NCBI GenBank assembly: GCA_900314165.1
Contig: OMUE01000051.1
Coordinates: forward strand, 1-18,209
From: an uncultured Acidaminococcus sp.
GTDB lineage: Bacteria; Bacillota_C; Negativicutes; Acidaminococcales; Acidaminococcaceae
DNA: 18,209 bases
Reading direction: 5' to 3'
The notes under the pieces are model-generated. The model searched no databases. It saw only the letters and a list, made by a program, of their open reading frames with translations, and was not told where the DNA came from. Numbering within the stretch: position 1 is the first letter of the stretch; every line of letters starts with the position of its first letter. Of this stretch, positions 1 to 7,340 are shown one piece after another. Both the position numbers and the translations under genes were made by a program.

Positions 1-77
1 TGGTCGGAGCGACAGGATTTGAACCTACGACCCCCTGCTCCCAAGGCAGGTGCTCTACCAAACTGAGCTACGCCCCG
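1..77 (-). tRNA. tRNA-Pro (anticodon TGG)
   Basis: Read on the minus strand this folds as a full cloverleaf. The 7-bp acceptor stem has one G-U pair, the anticodon stem is CCTGC/GCAGG, the loop CTTGGGA carries anticodon TGG, and the T-loop contains GTTCGAA. The 3' CCA is encoded and its complement is the first three bases of the window, so the gene is complete. It is the last of four clustered tRNA genes. Confidence 0.96.
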
Positions 78-113
78 TCGCGTATGGAAATGGGAAAAGA
101 ATGCAAAAAAAAA

Positions 114-189
114 TGGTGGGCGATAACAGGATCGAACTGCTGACATCCTGCTTGTAAGGCAGGCGCTCTCCCAGCTGAGCTAATCGCCC
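114..189 (-). tRNA. tRNA-Val (anticodon TAC)
   Basis: Minus-strand cloverleaf with acceptor GGGCGAT/ATCGCCC, anticodon stem CCTGC/GCAGG, loop CTTACAA (anticodon TAC) and encoded CCA. It lies third in the tRNA cluster, 36 bp before tRNA-Pro in the transcript. Confidence 0.96.
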
Positions 190-200
190 GAAAAGAAAAA

Positions 201-275
201 TGGTGACCGGGGGGGGAATCGAACCCCCGATACCGCCGTGAAAGGGCGGTGTCTTAACCGCTTGACCACCCGGCC
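201..275 (-). tRNA. tRNA-Glu (anticodon TTC)
   Basis: Minus-strand cloverleaf with acceptor GGCCGGG/CCCGGTC (one G-U pair), anticodon stem CCGCC/GGCGG, loop CTTTCAC (anticodon TTC) and encoded CCA. It is separated by only 2 bp from the tRNA-Asn gene upstream, so the transcripts must be separated by processing. Confidence 0.96.
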
Positions 276-277
276 AT

Positions 278-352
278 TGGCTCCCCGAGTAAGACTCGAA
301 CTTACAACAACTCGATTAACAGTCGAGTGCTCTACCATTGAGCTATCGGGGA
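278..352 (-). tRNA. tRNA-Asn (anticodon GTT)
   Basis: Minus-strand cloverleaf with acceptor TCCCCGA/TCGGGGA, anticodon loop CTGTTAA (anticodon GTT), discriminator G and encoded CCA. It is the first gene of the cluster, about 24 bases after the predicted transcription start. Confidence 0.96.
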
Positions 353-354
353 AT

Positions 355-378
355 CTCGCTACGCTCATGCGTTGCGAG
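355..378 (-). other. Hairpin in the 5' leader of the tRNA operon
   Basis: Minus-strand stem CTCGC/GCGAG, an A-A mismatch, then ACGC/GCGT around a 4-base loop. It covers the predicted start point and the leader just ahead of tRNA-Asn. It may protect the 5' end or help processing; the structure is seen, the role is inferred. Confidence 0.5.
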
Positions 379-382
379 GATT

Positions 383-411
383 ATTATATAAAATATGGTA
401 CAGAATGTCAA
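383..411 (-). promoter_or_regulatory. Consensus sigma-70-type promoter of the tRNA cluster
   Basis: On the minus strand TTGACA (406-411) and TATAAT (383-388) are separated by exactly 17 bp, a perfect match to the sigma-A consensus, as expected for a highly expressed stable-RNA operon. Initiation is expected near 376. Confidence 0.9.
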
Positions 412-462
412 CAACTTTTTAAAATTTCTTTGCTGACATTTTACAGGAATTTTACCCCGGCA

Positions 463-2412
463 TCAGAATTTCCATTCTACTCCGGTACGCCAGGTACGGC
501 CGTAAATCTGCAGTTCGCTGTCCTCACCGAAGGTCTTGTCGAACACGTTATCCACGCCGGCATAGGCGTACAGCTTTCCGATGGTCTTTGTGACCACGAA
601 GTTCGTAGTGCTGTAGGAATGGGAATGGTGATTCCCGTCCAGATAATTTTGGTACCACTGGTTATAGAGAGTTGCTGTCCAGGGATTCTGGCGGGCATCC
701 GTCCACGCCAGCTCCACCGTCCCCGTATTGAAGGCCCTGTTTGTCAGCCGTGTATGGCTGTTCCCATCCCGGGCATCCAGGTACGTGTAGTTGGCTTTGG
801 CGGACCAATGCTTATCGAAGTTATAGCCGGCTTCCGCTTCCAGGCCTTCCATAACGGCCCGATTGATGTTCTGATAGCGGTAGATCCGGTTGAACCGGCT
901 GCCTGTAGGCATGGTTACATAGTCGATGAGGTTGGAAATCTTGTTGTGGAAATACGTGAGCTTTCCAGTGGCTTTGCCCCGTTCTCCTTCCAGTCCTATG
1001 TCAAAATTCACGGCTTTTTCCGGTTCCAGATTGGGATTGCCCAGCACGTAGATGTGCATAGGCCCGAAGGCGTGATCCATGTAGCCATACATGTCGAAAA
1101 TCGTCGGTGCCCGATAGCTGCGGCCATAGTTCATCTTCAGACGGCTGTTTTTAGTGAAGTTGTAGGTCAGGCCTGCCCGGGGCGTCCACTCTGTTCCGAA
1201 GCCGCTATAGTGGTCAAAGCGCACACTGGGTACGAAAAACAGTTTCGGACCCAACTGCGTTTCATCCTGCAGGTAGAAAGCGTAAGAGCTGCAGTCCCCG
1301 CTGCCATAAGGTTCCGTAATGCCCGGCATGCCGCTGCGGCTTTCGAAGCGGATCCTGCCGCCATCATTGTACCGGGTGCCGCCCACTTTATTCTTTTTGT
1401 ATTCAACGCCATAGGTCAGGGTATTGTCCTTATCCATCCGATACGTATTCTTCGCTTCGTTGACCCAGGTACTATAGCGGGCATTATTGAAGTTGTCCCA
1501 CCGTCCCAAGGCATTCTGCCCTCTGGATACTTTCCCCAGGCGGCTGTAATAGCTCTGCACTTCCCAATCATTTTTGACGTCATTGCCATAATATTTTACA
1601 TGGTAATTGGAGCGATTGTTGTCGTACCAGGTATCCCCGGTAGGCATGTTTTGGCGCAGCCGTTCCTGCATAAAGCCAGCACCGAAATCCAATCCGGAAT
1701 GGTCGGACAGCTCATAGTCTCCGGAAAACTCAAAGCTGGATCGGGGGCCAAACATATTTGTATTCTGTTTGATGTTGTACTTCCTGGTCTTTGTCAGGTC
1801 ATAGTTGAAATTCAGGCTCAACCGGCCCTGTTTACCGGTGCTGTATCCTCCATAGACGGAAGAGGACCGTCCGCCGGTCTTAGCCCCGGCATAGCCGGAT
1901 TCCTCCTCATCCCGTTTCGTGATGATGTTGATGACACCGCCTACGGCATCGCTGCCATACAGGGCAGAACCAGAACCTCTGAGAATCTCTATGTGGTCCA
2001 CATTGCTCAAGGGAATCCGGCTCAACTCGTACACATTTGCCGTACTGCCGGAATCCTCTCCACCAACTCTACGGCCATCTATCAGGATCAACGTAGCATT
2101 GGACCCCATGCCCCGCAGGCTCACCCGGTTGCCCACCATGGACGTATCTGTTACAGAGGCTTCGCCTACGTCAAGACCTACAGCAGTCTTCAATATATCC
2201 CGGATATCGTAGGCCCCTACTCTCTTAAAGTCAGCCTCTCTGAGCACTTCCATAGACACAGGATTTTTCTTAGCATTAAGTTTTGTCCGGGTGGCCGTTA
2301 TAACGATGTCCTGGACCGGCGCTGCCGGCTGTGCTGCATGGACAATGCCAGTGGCGCAGGTGCCCAAAACAGCTGTGGTTCCCCATATGATAATCTGTTT
2401 ACCCCTCTTCAC
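463..2412 (-). CDS. TonB-dependent outer-membrane receptor
   Basis: 649 residues. It would import a scarce ligand (iron or heme complex, cobalamin or similar) across an outer membrane using TonB energy. A basic start and hydrophobic stretch ending near residue 27 (VHAA) form a signal peptide. A TonB box, DIVITAT, sits at about 35-41. A plug domain follows to about residue 167, with typical LRGMG, LILIDGRRVGG, RIPLSNVDHIEILRG and GGVINIITK segments, then a beta-barrel with alternating aromatic strands ending in a terminal Phe (GVEWKF). The start is GTG, supplied by the last unit of a heptad repeat, three bases after the stop of the upstream YhcH-family gene; a weak GAAGAG Shine-Dalgarno lies in the same repeat. 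It is the last gene of a seven-gene run, and no clear terminator follows. The plug/barrel resembles BtuB/CirA-type receptors, but the ligand cannot be read from sequence. Confidence 0.93.
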   Translation of the reverse strand: MKRGKQIIIWGTTAVLGTCATGIVHAAQPAAPVQDIVITATRTKLNAKKNPVSMEVLREADFKRVGAYDIRDILKTAVGLDVGEASVTDTSMVGNRVSLRGMGSNATLILIDGRRVGGEDSGSTANVYELSRIPLSNVDHIEILRGSGSALYGSDAVGGVINIITKRDEEESGYAGAKTGGRSSSVYGGYSTGKQGRLSLNFNYDLTKTRKYNIKQNTNMFGPRSSFEFSGDYELSDHSGLDFGAGFMQERLRQNMPTGDTWYDNNRSNYHVKYYGNDVKNDWEVQSYYSRLGKVSRGQNALGRWDNFNNARYSTWVNEAKNTYRMDKDNTLTYGVEYKKNKVGGTRYNDGGRIRFESRSGMPGITEPYGSGDCSSYAFYLQDETQLGPKLFFVPSVRFDHYSGFGTEWTPRAGLTYNFTKNSRLKMNYGRSYRAPTIFDMYGYMDHAFGPMHIYVLGNPNLEPEKAVNFDIGLEGERGKATGKLTYFHNKISNLIDYVTMPTGSRFNRIYRYQNINRAVMEGLEAEAGYNFDKHWSAKANYTYLDARDGNSHTRLTNRAFNTGTVELAWTDARQNPWTATLYNQWYQNYLDGNHHSHSYSTTNFVVTKTIGKLYAYAGVDNVFDKTFGEDSELQIYGRTWRTGVEWKF

Positions 2413-2433
2413 TTTTCACTCTTCACTTTTCAC
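2406..2433 (-). repeat. Four tandem heptads, consensus GYGAARA
   Basis: On the minus strand, units GTGAAAA and GTGAAGA alternate, two of each, without gaps. The array encodes the end of the YhcH-family protein (KSEE and the TGA stop, 2416-2418) and the GTG start of the TonB receptor (2410-2412). The same heptamer, also in four copies, ends the hydrolase gene at 14715-14742. Confidence 0.85.
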
Positions 2434-2886
2434 TTTAACGACGACCTTCTTCACTTTAAATGGGCCGTTGCCATAGTAGCAGTTGGGACGATGGACTTCC
2501 CAGGGGAAGAAGATGGCGAAGTCACCTTCTTTCAGATACACGAAGTTTTCTTTTTCCGTATGGCCGTAGAAAACCACATCGTCTTTTTCTGCCCGGTCTT
2601 CCGTCAGATTGCTGACATTCTCCATATCCGTATAACCAATGGCTTCCATGCCGGCAGCCAGCAGCTGGATGTCGATGTATTTGAAGTGTTTTTCCGGCCG
2701 GCGGTCTTCCACCGGTTCTGTTTCGTACTCGTTAACACTGGCAAAGATATTGTCCCCATCCAAAGGAGTCTTGCCGATGGGCAGAGCCTTCAGGTCCAGG
2801 TTGGCTATCAGTTCCAGGGCTTTCTTCACATTGCCGTCCACATAGGGCAGCAGTCGACCGATTTGTTTTTGTGTTCCGGTAATCAT
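2416..2886 (-). CDS. YhcH/YjgK/YiaL-family (DUF386) protein
   Basis: 156 residues, the usual length of this cupin-like family, which includes EbgC and YiaL and is often found with sugar-acid or sialic-acid catabolism. Visible family features are KHFKYIDIQ at about 88-96, the acidic segment after it, and FFPWEVHRPN near residues 129-138, whose histidines and acidic residues would bind a metal in the barrel. It is probably a cytoplasmic sugar-processing or anomerase-type enzyme; the substrate is unknown. ATG has a clear Shine-Dalgarno (AAGGAGG, 8 bases upstream) that overlaps the stop codon of the amidohydrolase gene. The C-terminus (KVKSEE) is encoded by a tandem heptad repeat, so the last residues probably reflect repeat insertion rather than conserved protein. 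Confidence 0.88.
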   Translation of the reverse strand: MITGTQKQIGRLLPYVDGNVKKALELIANLDLKALPIGKTPLDGDNIFASVNEYETEPVEDRRPEKHFKYIDIQLLAAGMEAIGYTDMENVSNLTEDRAEKDDVVFYGHTEKENFVYLKEGDFAIFFPWEVHRPNCYYGNGPFKVKKVVVKVKSEE

Positions 2887-2889
2887 AGG

Positions 2890-3777
2890 TTATGCCTCCT
2901 TAGGTAATAGTGCTTTTAATTTATCGTAAACTCGAAGTGCGTTTTCGAAAAAGAACTCCTGATGGTGTTCTTCGGGAATGACCAGCTTCATGACGTCGAT
3001 GTAGCTGCGCAGGTTGATCAGGGGCCAGTCCGTGCCGTAAATGACCTTGTCGTAGCGGCCTACGTAATCCAACCACATGCGCAGATAACGAAAATAATCC
3101 CTGTGCTTCTCATAGAAGATGGCACCGTCAAACTTACCTTCCAACAGGCCCGACAGGTCCACGTACACGTTAGCATCCTTGGCGGCCACTTCCAAAGCAT
3201 CCAGCAGCCAGGGATTGCCGCAATGGGCGATGACGAATTTCACCCGCGGAAAAGCAACTGCCACTTCGTCGATGGTCAGGGGATGGGCGTATTTCAAAAG
3301 CCCATAGCCTCCTGCCGTATCCCCGGTATGGTAGACTACTGGCACGTTGTAGGCTTCTGCCAGTTCGTACAGAGGATAATGGCGCTTGTCATAGGCATAG
3401 ACCTGGTTATAGCCCAGATAAATCTTGATGCCCACGCACTGGGGCGTTTTCAAGCAGCGTTCAAATTCCAGAGCCGTAGCCTGGCAATTTTCCTCTGTCA
3501 GGGCATTACTTTCCAGCCCGGCGCAGTAAGCAATCTCTTTGGGCTGGTTATAGTGTTCTAAATCAAACTTGCCGGCTAAATCCGGTACCCGTGGCACCAC
3601 TCCACCAAATTTTGCAGGCCCCAGCTTGCTGTTGCCCATGACCACGCTCATGACCACATTGTTTTCCCGGCAGGAAGCCAGATAATTTTCCACCGTGTTC
3701 TCATGGCCCGCCTCTTTGGCAATATAGTCAAAGCCTTCGCACTTATAAAAGTGCATATGGCCATCAATGATTTTCAT
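2890..3777 (-). CDS. Amidohydrolase_2-type metal-dependent hydrolase
   Basis: 295 residues, a TIM-barrel hydrolase of the amidohydrolase superfamily (PF04909-like). Metal-ligand positions are all visible: Asp5-x-His7-x-His9 (DGHMH) on strand 1, Lys118 (GIKIYLG) where a carboxylated lysine may sit, His150 (VVYHTGD), His185 (VIAHCG) and Asp250 (YGTDWP). There is no signal peptide, so it should be cytoplasmic. Relatives hydrolyse or decarboxylate ring and carboxylate compounds; this substrate is unknown. ATG follows AAGGGGAG and overlaps the 3' end of the lipase gene by 14 bp; its own stop overlaps the ribosome-binding site of the YhcH-family gene. Translational coupling with both neighbours is likely. 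Confidence 0.88.
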   Translation of the reverse strand: MKIIDGHMHFYKCEGFDYIAKEAGHENTVENYLASCRENNVVMSVVMGNSKLGPAKFGGVVPRVPDLAGKFDLEHYNQPKEIAYCAGLESNALTEENCQATALEFERCLKTPQCVGIKIYLGYNQVYAYDKRHYPLYELAEAYNVPVVYHTGDTAGGYGLLKYAHPLTIDEVAVAFPRVKFVIAHCGNPWLLDALEVAAKDANVYVDLSGLLEGKFDGAIFYEKHRDYFRYLRMWLDYVGRYDKVIYGTDWPLINLRSYIDVMKLVIPEEHHQEFFFENALRVYDKLKALLPKEA

Positions 3778-5209
3778 CTTGCTCCCCTTCTTCCCTCATT
3801 TGTGTCCAAAACGGATTGACCCGGTTAATGTTGGGCAGGTATTGCTTCAGAGTTTCTTTCTGTCTGGCTAAAAGGGCCAGTGTGCTCTGGACGAAGCCCT
3901 GTTCAAAACGGACCCGGGTACTTTGTTCTGTAAGAGACAACGTGCCGCGCCCTGTCAGGTCAAATAGACCCTGGGACGAATGGAGATACCATTTATCCGT
4001 CTGTCCCACGCGTTTTCTTTCTCCGGCAAGGATCAACAGATAGTTGGCCCCCACCTCTCTTCCCTGCTGCTTCAGTTTTTCCAAAGCTACGCCGTTCAGG
4101 GCATTGCCCGTGTAGTTCGTATGCTCATAAGCCAGGATCCGGTAATGGGGCAGCAGGTTCCTGTATTCGTCCAGGGTCAGCCGCCCCAGGTTCGGAGAGA
4201 ACCGGGTATCCGCCCCGTTATCCTGATAATAGACGGCCAGGGCCACTAAAGGACCCTCGCCGGTTTTCGCCATAGGACGCTGCTGCATACTGCCTTCCGC
4301 AACGTCTTTGTCTCTTTCCCGGTAATAATCCAACACGGCCAGGTCCAGATAATAGGAAATGGGGTGCTGGTAATCCGTATATTTTCCGGACAGCTTGTAT
4401 TTCTTTTCTTCTCCAAACTGTCGATACCCATAGCCCTTGTAGAAGGTCTGCAAAGCCCCGGGGACCGGATCCAGGGACGTAACCACCCGCCGCAGTTCTA
4501 CTTTAGGGCCATAGGTTTTGCCAAAGGCCTCATTGCCTACTGCAGGGGCACCAAAAGTCACGATGGGAATCTGTTCCTTTCTGACCCCTTGTTGGGCCAG
4601 CAGCTCCCCATATAAGGCAGCACCGGCACCGCCCAGGCTGTGGCCCGTCAGCAGCAATTTCCAGTCAGGATGCTGCTGCAGGAACGCTGCTACCTCATCG
4701 GGCTGGCCATCCCCGTCTAAATCCACCGGTGCTGCCAACGCTGCCTTGGCATAGCTTAAGAAGCCTTTGTGGACCTGGGGCAACGATTTATCACCGGCCT
4801 TCTCAGGAGAAGTGTCTTCCGGAAAAGGAACCGGCCTCGTCCGCAGATTCAGCTGCCAGTCTCCTTTTGAAGCACTGCCCCGGAAGGCCAGCAGGGCAAC
4901 ATGCTCTCCGTTCACGGATTCCGGCCGCCTGGCCAGGGTAAAGTGGACCTGGGCTCCGTCTTTAGTTTCTTCGTATGGAGTCAGCTGCCAGCCATAATCC
5001 CTTAAATAATTGTTTTCTTTTCCGCCTTCTCCCTTATAGGTCCCGGCGCAGACAGCGGCTGCCACAGCTGTCAGAGCTGCTTTTCGCACAGGTTCGGGAG
5101 GCGCTCCAAAACAGAAATGAGGCACAGCAAGGCAGAAGGCCAGAACCTTCCACCAGCTGCCGTGTCTCAACCAGTTTACGTGCATCTTATTGTTTAGGAT
5201 TCTTTTCAT
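3764..5209 (-). CDS. Exported class 3 (alpha/beta-hydrolase) lipase
   Basis: 481 residues. A predicted serine lipase of the Lipase_3 type: oxyanion segment FRGS at 109-112, nucleophile elbow GHSLGG at 189-194 (Ser191), Asp247 (TSLDPVPG) and His282 (YQHPISYY) as the triad. An N-terminal hydrophobic segment at about 20-36 ending in FCFGA suggests export to the periplasm or cell surface. A loop DLDGDGQPDE at 163-172 resembles a calcium-binding DxDxDG motif. About 190 residues follow the catalytic domain and are not recognised. The start used is ATG at 5209, which overlaps the upstream gene by 23 bp with a distant AGGAAG; an in-frame ATG eight codons on lacks any Shine-Dalgarno, so the exact start is uncertain. 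The lipid substrate is unknown. Confidence 0.87.
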   Translation of the reverse strand: MKRILNNKMHVNWLRHGSWWKVLAFCLAVPHFCFGAPPEPVRKAALTAVAAAVCAGTYKGEGGKENNYLRDYGWQLTPYEETKDGAQVHFTLARRPESVNGEHVALLAFRGSASKGDWQLNLRTRPVPFPEDTSPEKAGDKSLPQVHKGFLSYAKAALAAPVDLDGDGQPDEVAAFLQQHPDWKLLLTGHSLGGAGAALYGELLAQQGVRKEQIPIVTFGAPAVGNEAFGKTYGPKVELRRVVTSLDPVPGALQTFYKGYGYRQFGEEKKYKLSGKYTDYQHPISYYLDLAVLDYYRERDKDVAEGSMQQRPMAKTGEGPLVALAVYYQDNGADTRFSPNLGRLTLDEYRNLLPHYRILAYEHTNYTGNALNGVALEKLKQQGREVGANYLLILAGERKRVGQTDKWYLHSSQGLFDLTGRGTLSLTEQSTRVRFEQGFVQSTLALLARQKETLKQYLPNINRVNPFWTQMREEGEQDENH

Positions 5210-5810
5210 TCAGTTCACGAACTTCCTGAGGGCTGAGCCGGCAATAGACCGCGCCATCCAGTATGTTGGCCAGCTCATCCACCTGGAACAGGATGGAGAT
5301 GCTGCCATCAGGATTCAGAAAATAATCTTCCGGTACCCGGGTGACTTTCTTTGTAGGAACGATCTTAACGTCTCCATCCCGATAGAACCGGGTATTCAAA
5401 AGGCCATTCAGGTCGTCCACCGTAACCCGAACGAAAGAAGACAGGGGCAGCCGTTCGCCGGAAGCCTTGTAATACACAAGGCCTGCCGTTCTCGTAGCAC
5501 CCACACCGCCATTCTGAGTCCGCACGTCGCTCATGACGATGGACACCAGCTGATTATCTTCATATTTCGTATCGTACCAGGTTTTTCCTGCTACAAACTT
5601 CCGATCCACAAAGGCATTCCGGAAATCATCCATGAACAATCGGATATCCCTGTTCATAGCCATATCGGCTTTCTTGTTCTTCGTTTTTACCTGAGGCCAG
5701 ACCATATCCAGGCTGGCGACCTGTGCTTCCTGCTTGATGACTTCTGCCGATACGGGCAGGGCTATGCCCAGGCACAGCACCAAGGCCGCTGCCAATGCTT
5801 TCTTATTCAT
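5187..5810 (-). CDS. Exported DUF3298/RsiV-like domain protein
   Basis: 207 residues from the chosen start. The signal peptide is MNKKALAAALVLCLGIALPVSAE, given here only as residues 1-18 (hydrophobic, basic start) with cleavage after VSA. The mature part contains the pattern of DUF4163/DUF3298 proteins such as RsiV: an early segment with a Asp/Arg-rich helix (DIRLFMDDFRNAF), a core strand LVSIVMSDVRTQNG, then TAGLVYYKASGERLPLSSFV and DYFLNPDGSISILFQVDELA. There is no transmembrane anchor, so this is a free periplasmic or surface protein, not an anti-sigma factor. The longer GTG start at 5828 would precede the signal peptide and is disfavoured; GAGAGG lies about 10 bases before the chosen ATG. 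Family assignment is moderate. Confidence 0.8.
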   Translation of the reverse strand: MNKKALAAALVLCLGIALPVSAEVIKQEAQVASLDMVWPQVKTKNKKADMAMNRDIRLFMDDFRNAFVDRKFVAGKTWYDTKYEDNQLVSIVMSDVRTQNGGVGATRTAGLVYYKASGERLPLSSFVRVTVDDLNGLLNTRFYRDGDVKIVPTKKVTRVPEDYFLNPDGSISILFQVDELANILDGAVYCRLSPQEVRELNEKNPKQ

Positions 5811-5824
5811 ATCCAATACACCTC

Positions 5825-6517
5825 TCACACTTTCTCAATCGCAAGGATTTCCACACCCTGCTCGTCAATTTTGAACTTCACATTCCAGGTTTCAAAGGTA
5901 AGCCCATACACCCGGTCCGGATCATGATGGTAATGGGGTCTGGGATCCTGGGCCAGGATGCCCAGAAGGGCAGGTCGTTTTTCTTGCGGAAGGACTGCAA
6001 GGATCTCCGGTGTTTCCTGAACCGGAAGCCTTTTATCCGCCGCTGCTGCAAAGCCTCCCTTAGCTTCAGGCCTTGCATCGGCATAAGGCACGTAAGGCTT
6101 GATGTCGTAGATGGGCGTCCCATCCATCAGGTCCGCTCCCTTGACCTCCAGTACGAGGCCTTTGGGTGCGTCCCAATGGATAGCTGCCAGTTCAACGAGG
6201 GAAAGCCCAATGGGATTGGGCCGGAAAGGAGACCGGGTGGCAAACACTCCCAGCCGTTCATTGCCGCCCAGACGGGGCGGCCGCACCGTAGGGGACCAGG
6301 TATGATTTTCTGAAAAGCCCCACACCAGCCACACATGGGAAAAGCCCTCCAGACCCCGGAACATATCCTTATTGCGGAAGGATTCCGTCATTTCCACATA
6401 ACCTGTCAGTTCCGGCACCAAGCCTGCCTGCCTGGGCAGCCCGAACTTCTCACTGAGCTGGCCCCGATACCAGGCCACAGGTGTCAGGATTACTGTTCCT
6501 TCCTGCTGTGTCCCCAT
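5825..6517 (-). CDS. trmO: TrmO: tRNA (t6A37) N6-methyltransferase
   Basis: 230 residues. TrmO (TsaA/YaeB family) uses S-adenosylmethionine to methylate N6-threonylcarbamoyladenosine at position 37 of threonine tRNAs, giving m6t6A. Diagnostic motifs are present: HVWLVWGF at 61-68, the signature ATRSPFRPNPIG at 93-104, and DGTPIYDIKPYVPYAD at 132-147; the C-terminal extension (about 165-230) is typical of full-length bacterial members. ATG abuts the stop of the SYLF gene (TAAATG). The TGA stop lies just upstream of the DUF3298-like gene, whose chosen ATG begins 15 bp later. Its presence in an envelope operon is probably housekeeping hitch-hiking rather than a functional link. Confidence 0.94.
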   Translation of the reverse strand: MGTQQEGTVILTPVAWYRGQLSEKFGLPRQAGLVPELTGYVEMTESFRNKDMFRGLEGFSHVWLVWGFSENHTWSPTVRPPRLGGNERLGVFATRSPFRPNPIGLSLVELAAIHWDAPKGLVLEVKGADLMDGTPIYDIKPYVPYADARPEAKGGFAAAADKRLPVQETPEILAVLPQEKRPALLGILAQDPRPHYHHDPDRVYGLTFETWNVKFKIDEQGVEILAIEKV

Positions 6518-7156
6518 TTATTTAGCCACCGTGTCCACATTCAAATCTTTATCCACGTAGAAGTTCGTGCCTTTCAAGGAAAGTTCTGCTGCCAGGCCCT
6601 TAGTAGTCACCTGGTACATCCACATGGAGGGAGCTACCTGGAAGGAGCCTTCCAGAGCGTCCCCATTAACACCGTCTCCGGCTGCAGCCACTGCCTGGCC
6701 GCCGAATTTCCAGCCTTTGTTTACGAAGTCATCAAAGGCATCTTTATTACCGAACACGAAGATGATATTGGACTGGCGAATGCCCAGGCCCAGGCCTACT
6801 TTTACTTCGCCCATCTTCATGAATACTTCCCGCTTGCTGTGCTGGTTGATGGCCCGTCCTCTGCCGTGGCCGCCGCCCAGGATACCCATAGTATAGCTGG
6901 TGTCTACAAATACCGCATAACCGTAAGCATTCTGGATCGCCGCACGGGATTTTGGTTTCTTTTGGTACAGGTCCAGCAAGGCTTTATAAGTCTTCGTCCG
7001 CAGTTCTGCCCGCTGTTTGTCCTTTTTCGTCACCTGCTGCTCTGTCTGCTGGTCTGTTTTCGCTTCCGCATACACCGTGTGCACAGGCGTCAGCGCAGGT
7101 ATAATCGTCAGTGCTACTGTCAAAAGTCCCATGGCTGCTTTTGCTTTCAGGTTCAT
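6518..7156 (-). CDS. Exported SYLF/Ysc84-domain lipid-binding protein
   Basis: 212 residues from the chosen start. The SYLF (Ysc84) domain binds phosphoinositides in eukaryotes; bacterial versions are exported proteins of unclear role. Visible: signal peptide with basic MNLKAK start and hydrophobic core ending VYAEA, a charged linker, then the domain from about residue 55 with YGYAVFVDTSYTMGILGGGHGRG, shown here only in part: GYAVFVD and GILGGGHGRG, followed by VKVGLGLGIRQSNIIFVF and FVNKGWKFGGQAVAAAGD. ATG is preceded by a strong AAGGAGG at 8 bases; a longer open frame upstream (to 7255) runs through intergenic repeats and is rejected. First gene of the seven-gene run; I found no convincing promoter in the repeat-filled leader. 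Confidence 0.88.
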   Translation of the reverse strand: MNLKAKAAMGLLTVALTIIPALTPVHTVYAEAKTDQQTEQQVTKKDKQRAELRTKTYKALLDLYQKKPKSRAAIQNAYGYAVFVDTSYTMGILGGGHGRGRAINQHSKREVFMKMGEVKVGLGLGIRQSNIIFVFGNKDAFDDFVNKGWKFGGQAVAAAGDGVNGDALEGSFQVAPSMWMYQVTTKGLAAELSLKGTNFYVDKDLNVDTVAK

Positions 7157-7208
7157 ATGAACTGCCTCCTTTACCAGCTTGATAACGGGCGCACCGCCGC
7201 TTTGCTCT

Positions 7209-7218
7209 GGGGCGCCCC
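7209..7218. repeat. Perfect 10-bp palindrome GGGGCGCCCC in an intergenic block
   Basis: A self-complementary core GGGGCGCCCC followed by TACAGGG. It lies 53 bp ahead of the SYLF gene and 40 bp from a second palindrome at 7259-7290. The pair looks like part of a dispersed REP-like intergenic element, but only one copy is in the window. Confidence 0.5.
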
Positions 7219-7258
7219 TACAGGGTCGAGATAAATCAAATGGATTTACAACCATACT

Positions 7259-7290
7259 CGTAGGGACGCATCGTGAGATGAGGCCCTACG
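7259..7290. repeat. Hairpin element CGTAGGG...CCCTACG
   Basis: Arms CGTAGGG (7259-7265) and CCCTACG (7284-7290) enclose an inner stem of GATG/CATC type. No T-run follows on either strand, so it is not a standard terminator; a REP-like or MITE-like intergenic repeat is more likely. Confidence 0.6.
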
Positions 7291-7300
7291 GAGTATTCTT

Positions 7301-7335
7301 CGTCCGTCGGCCGTCGTAAGTCGTCCGTCTGTCTA
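7301..7335. repeat. Degenerate heptad array, unit CGTCCGT
   Basis: Five consecutive 7-bp units: CGTCCGT, CGGCCGT, CGTAAGT, CGTCCGT and CTGTCTA. It ends 5 bp before the stop codon of the beta-helix gene. Same architecture as other 7-8 bp arrays in the window but a different word. Confidence 0.65.
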
Positions 7336-7340
7336 CGGTT

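Noticed and set aside
180..368. Minus-strand 62-codon frame over the tRNA genes
   Set aside because: It is formed by tRNA sequence; such frames are common over tRNA clusters.
413..462. Terminator after the TonB receptor
   Set aside because: Only a weak A/T-rich inverted repeat (AAAATTTC with GAATTTT) is present; no stable stem and T-run.
238..2907. Plus-strand open frame of 889 codons
   Set aside because: It starts inside a tRNA gene and runs antisense to the TonB receptor and YhcH-family genes, both with clear family motifs. It has no protein-like features and is a shadow of GC-rich codon use.
7157..7255. Longer N-terminus for the SYLF protein
   Set aside because: The added residues come from intergenic repeats and precede an obvious signal peptide; ATG at 7156 has AAGGAGG.
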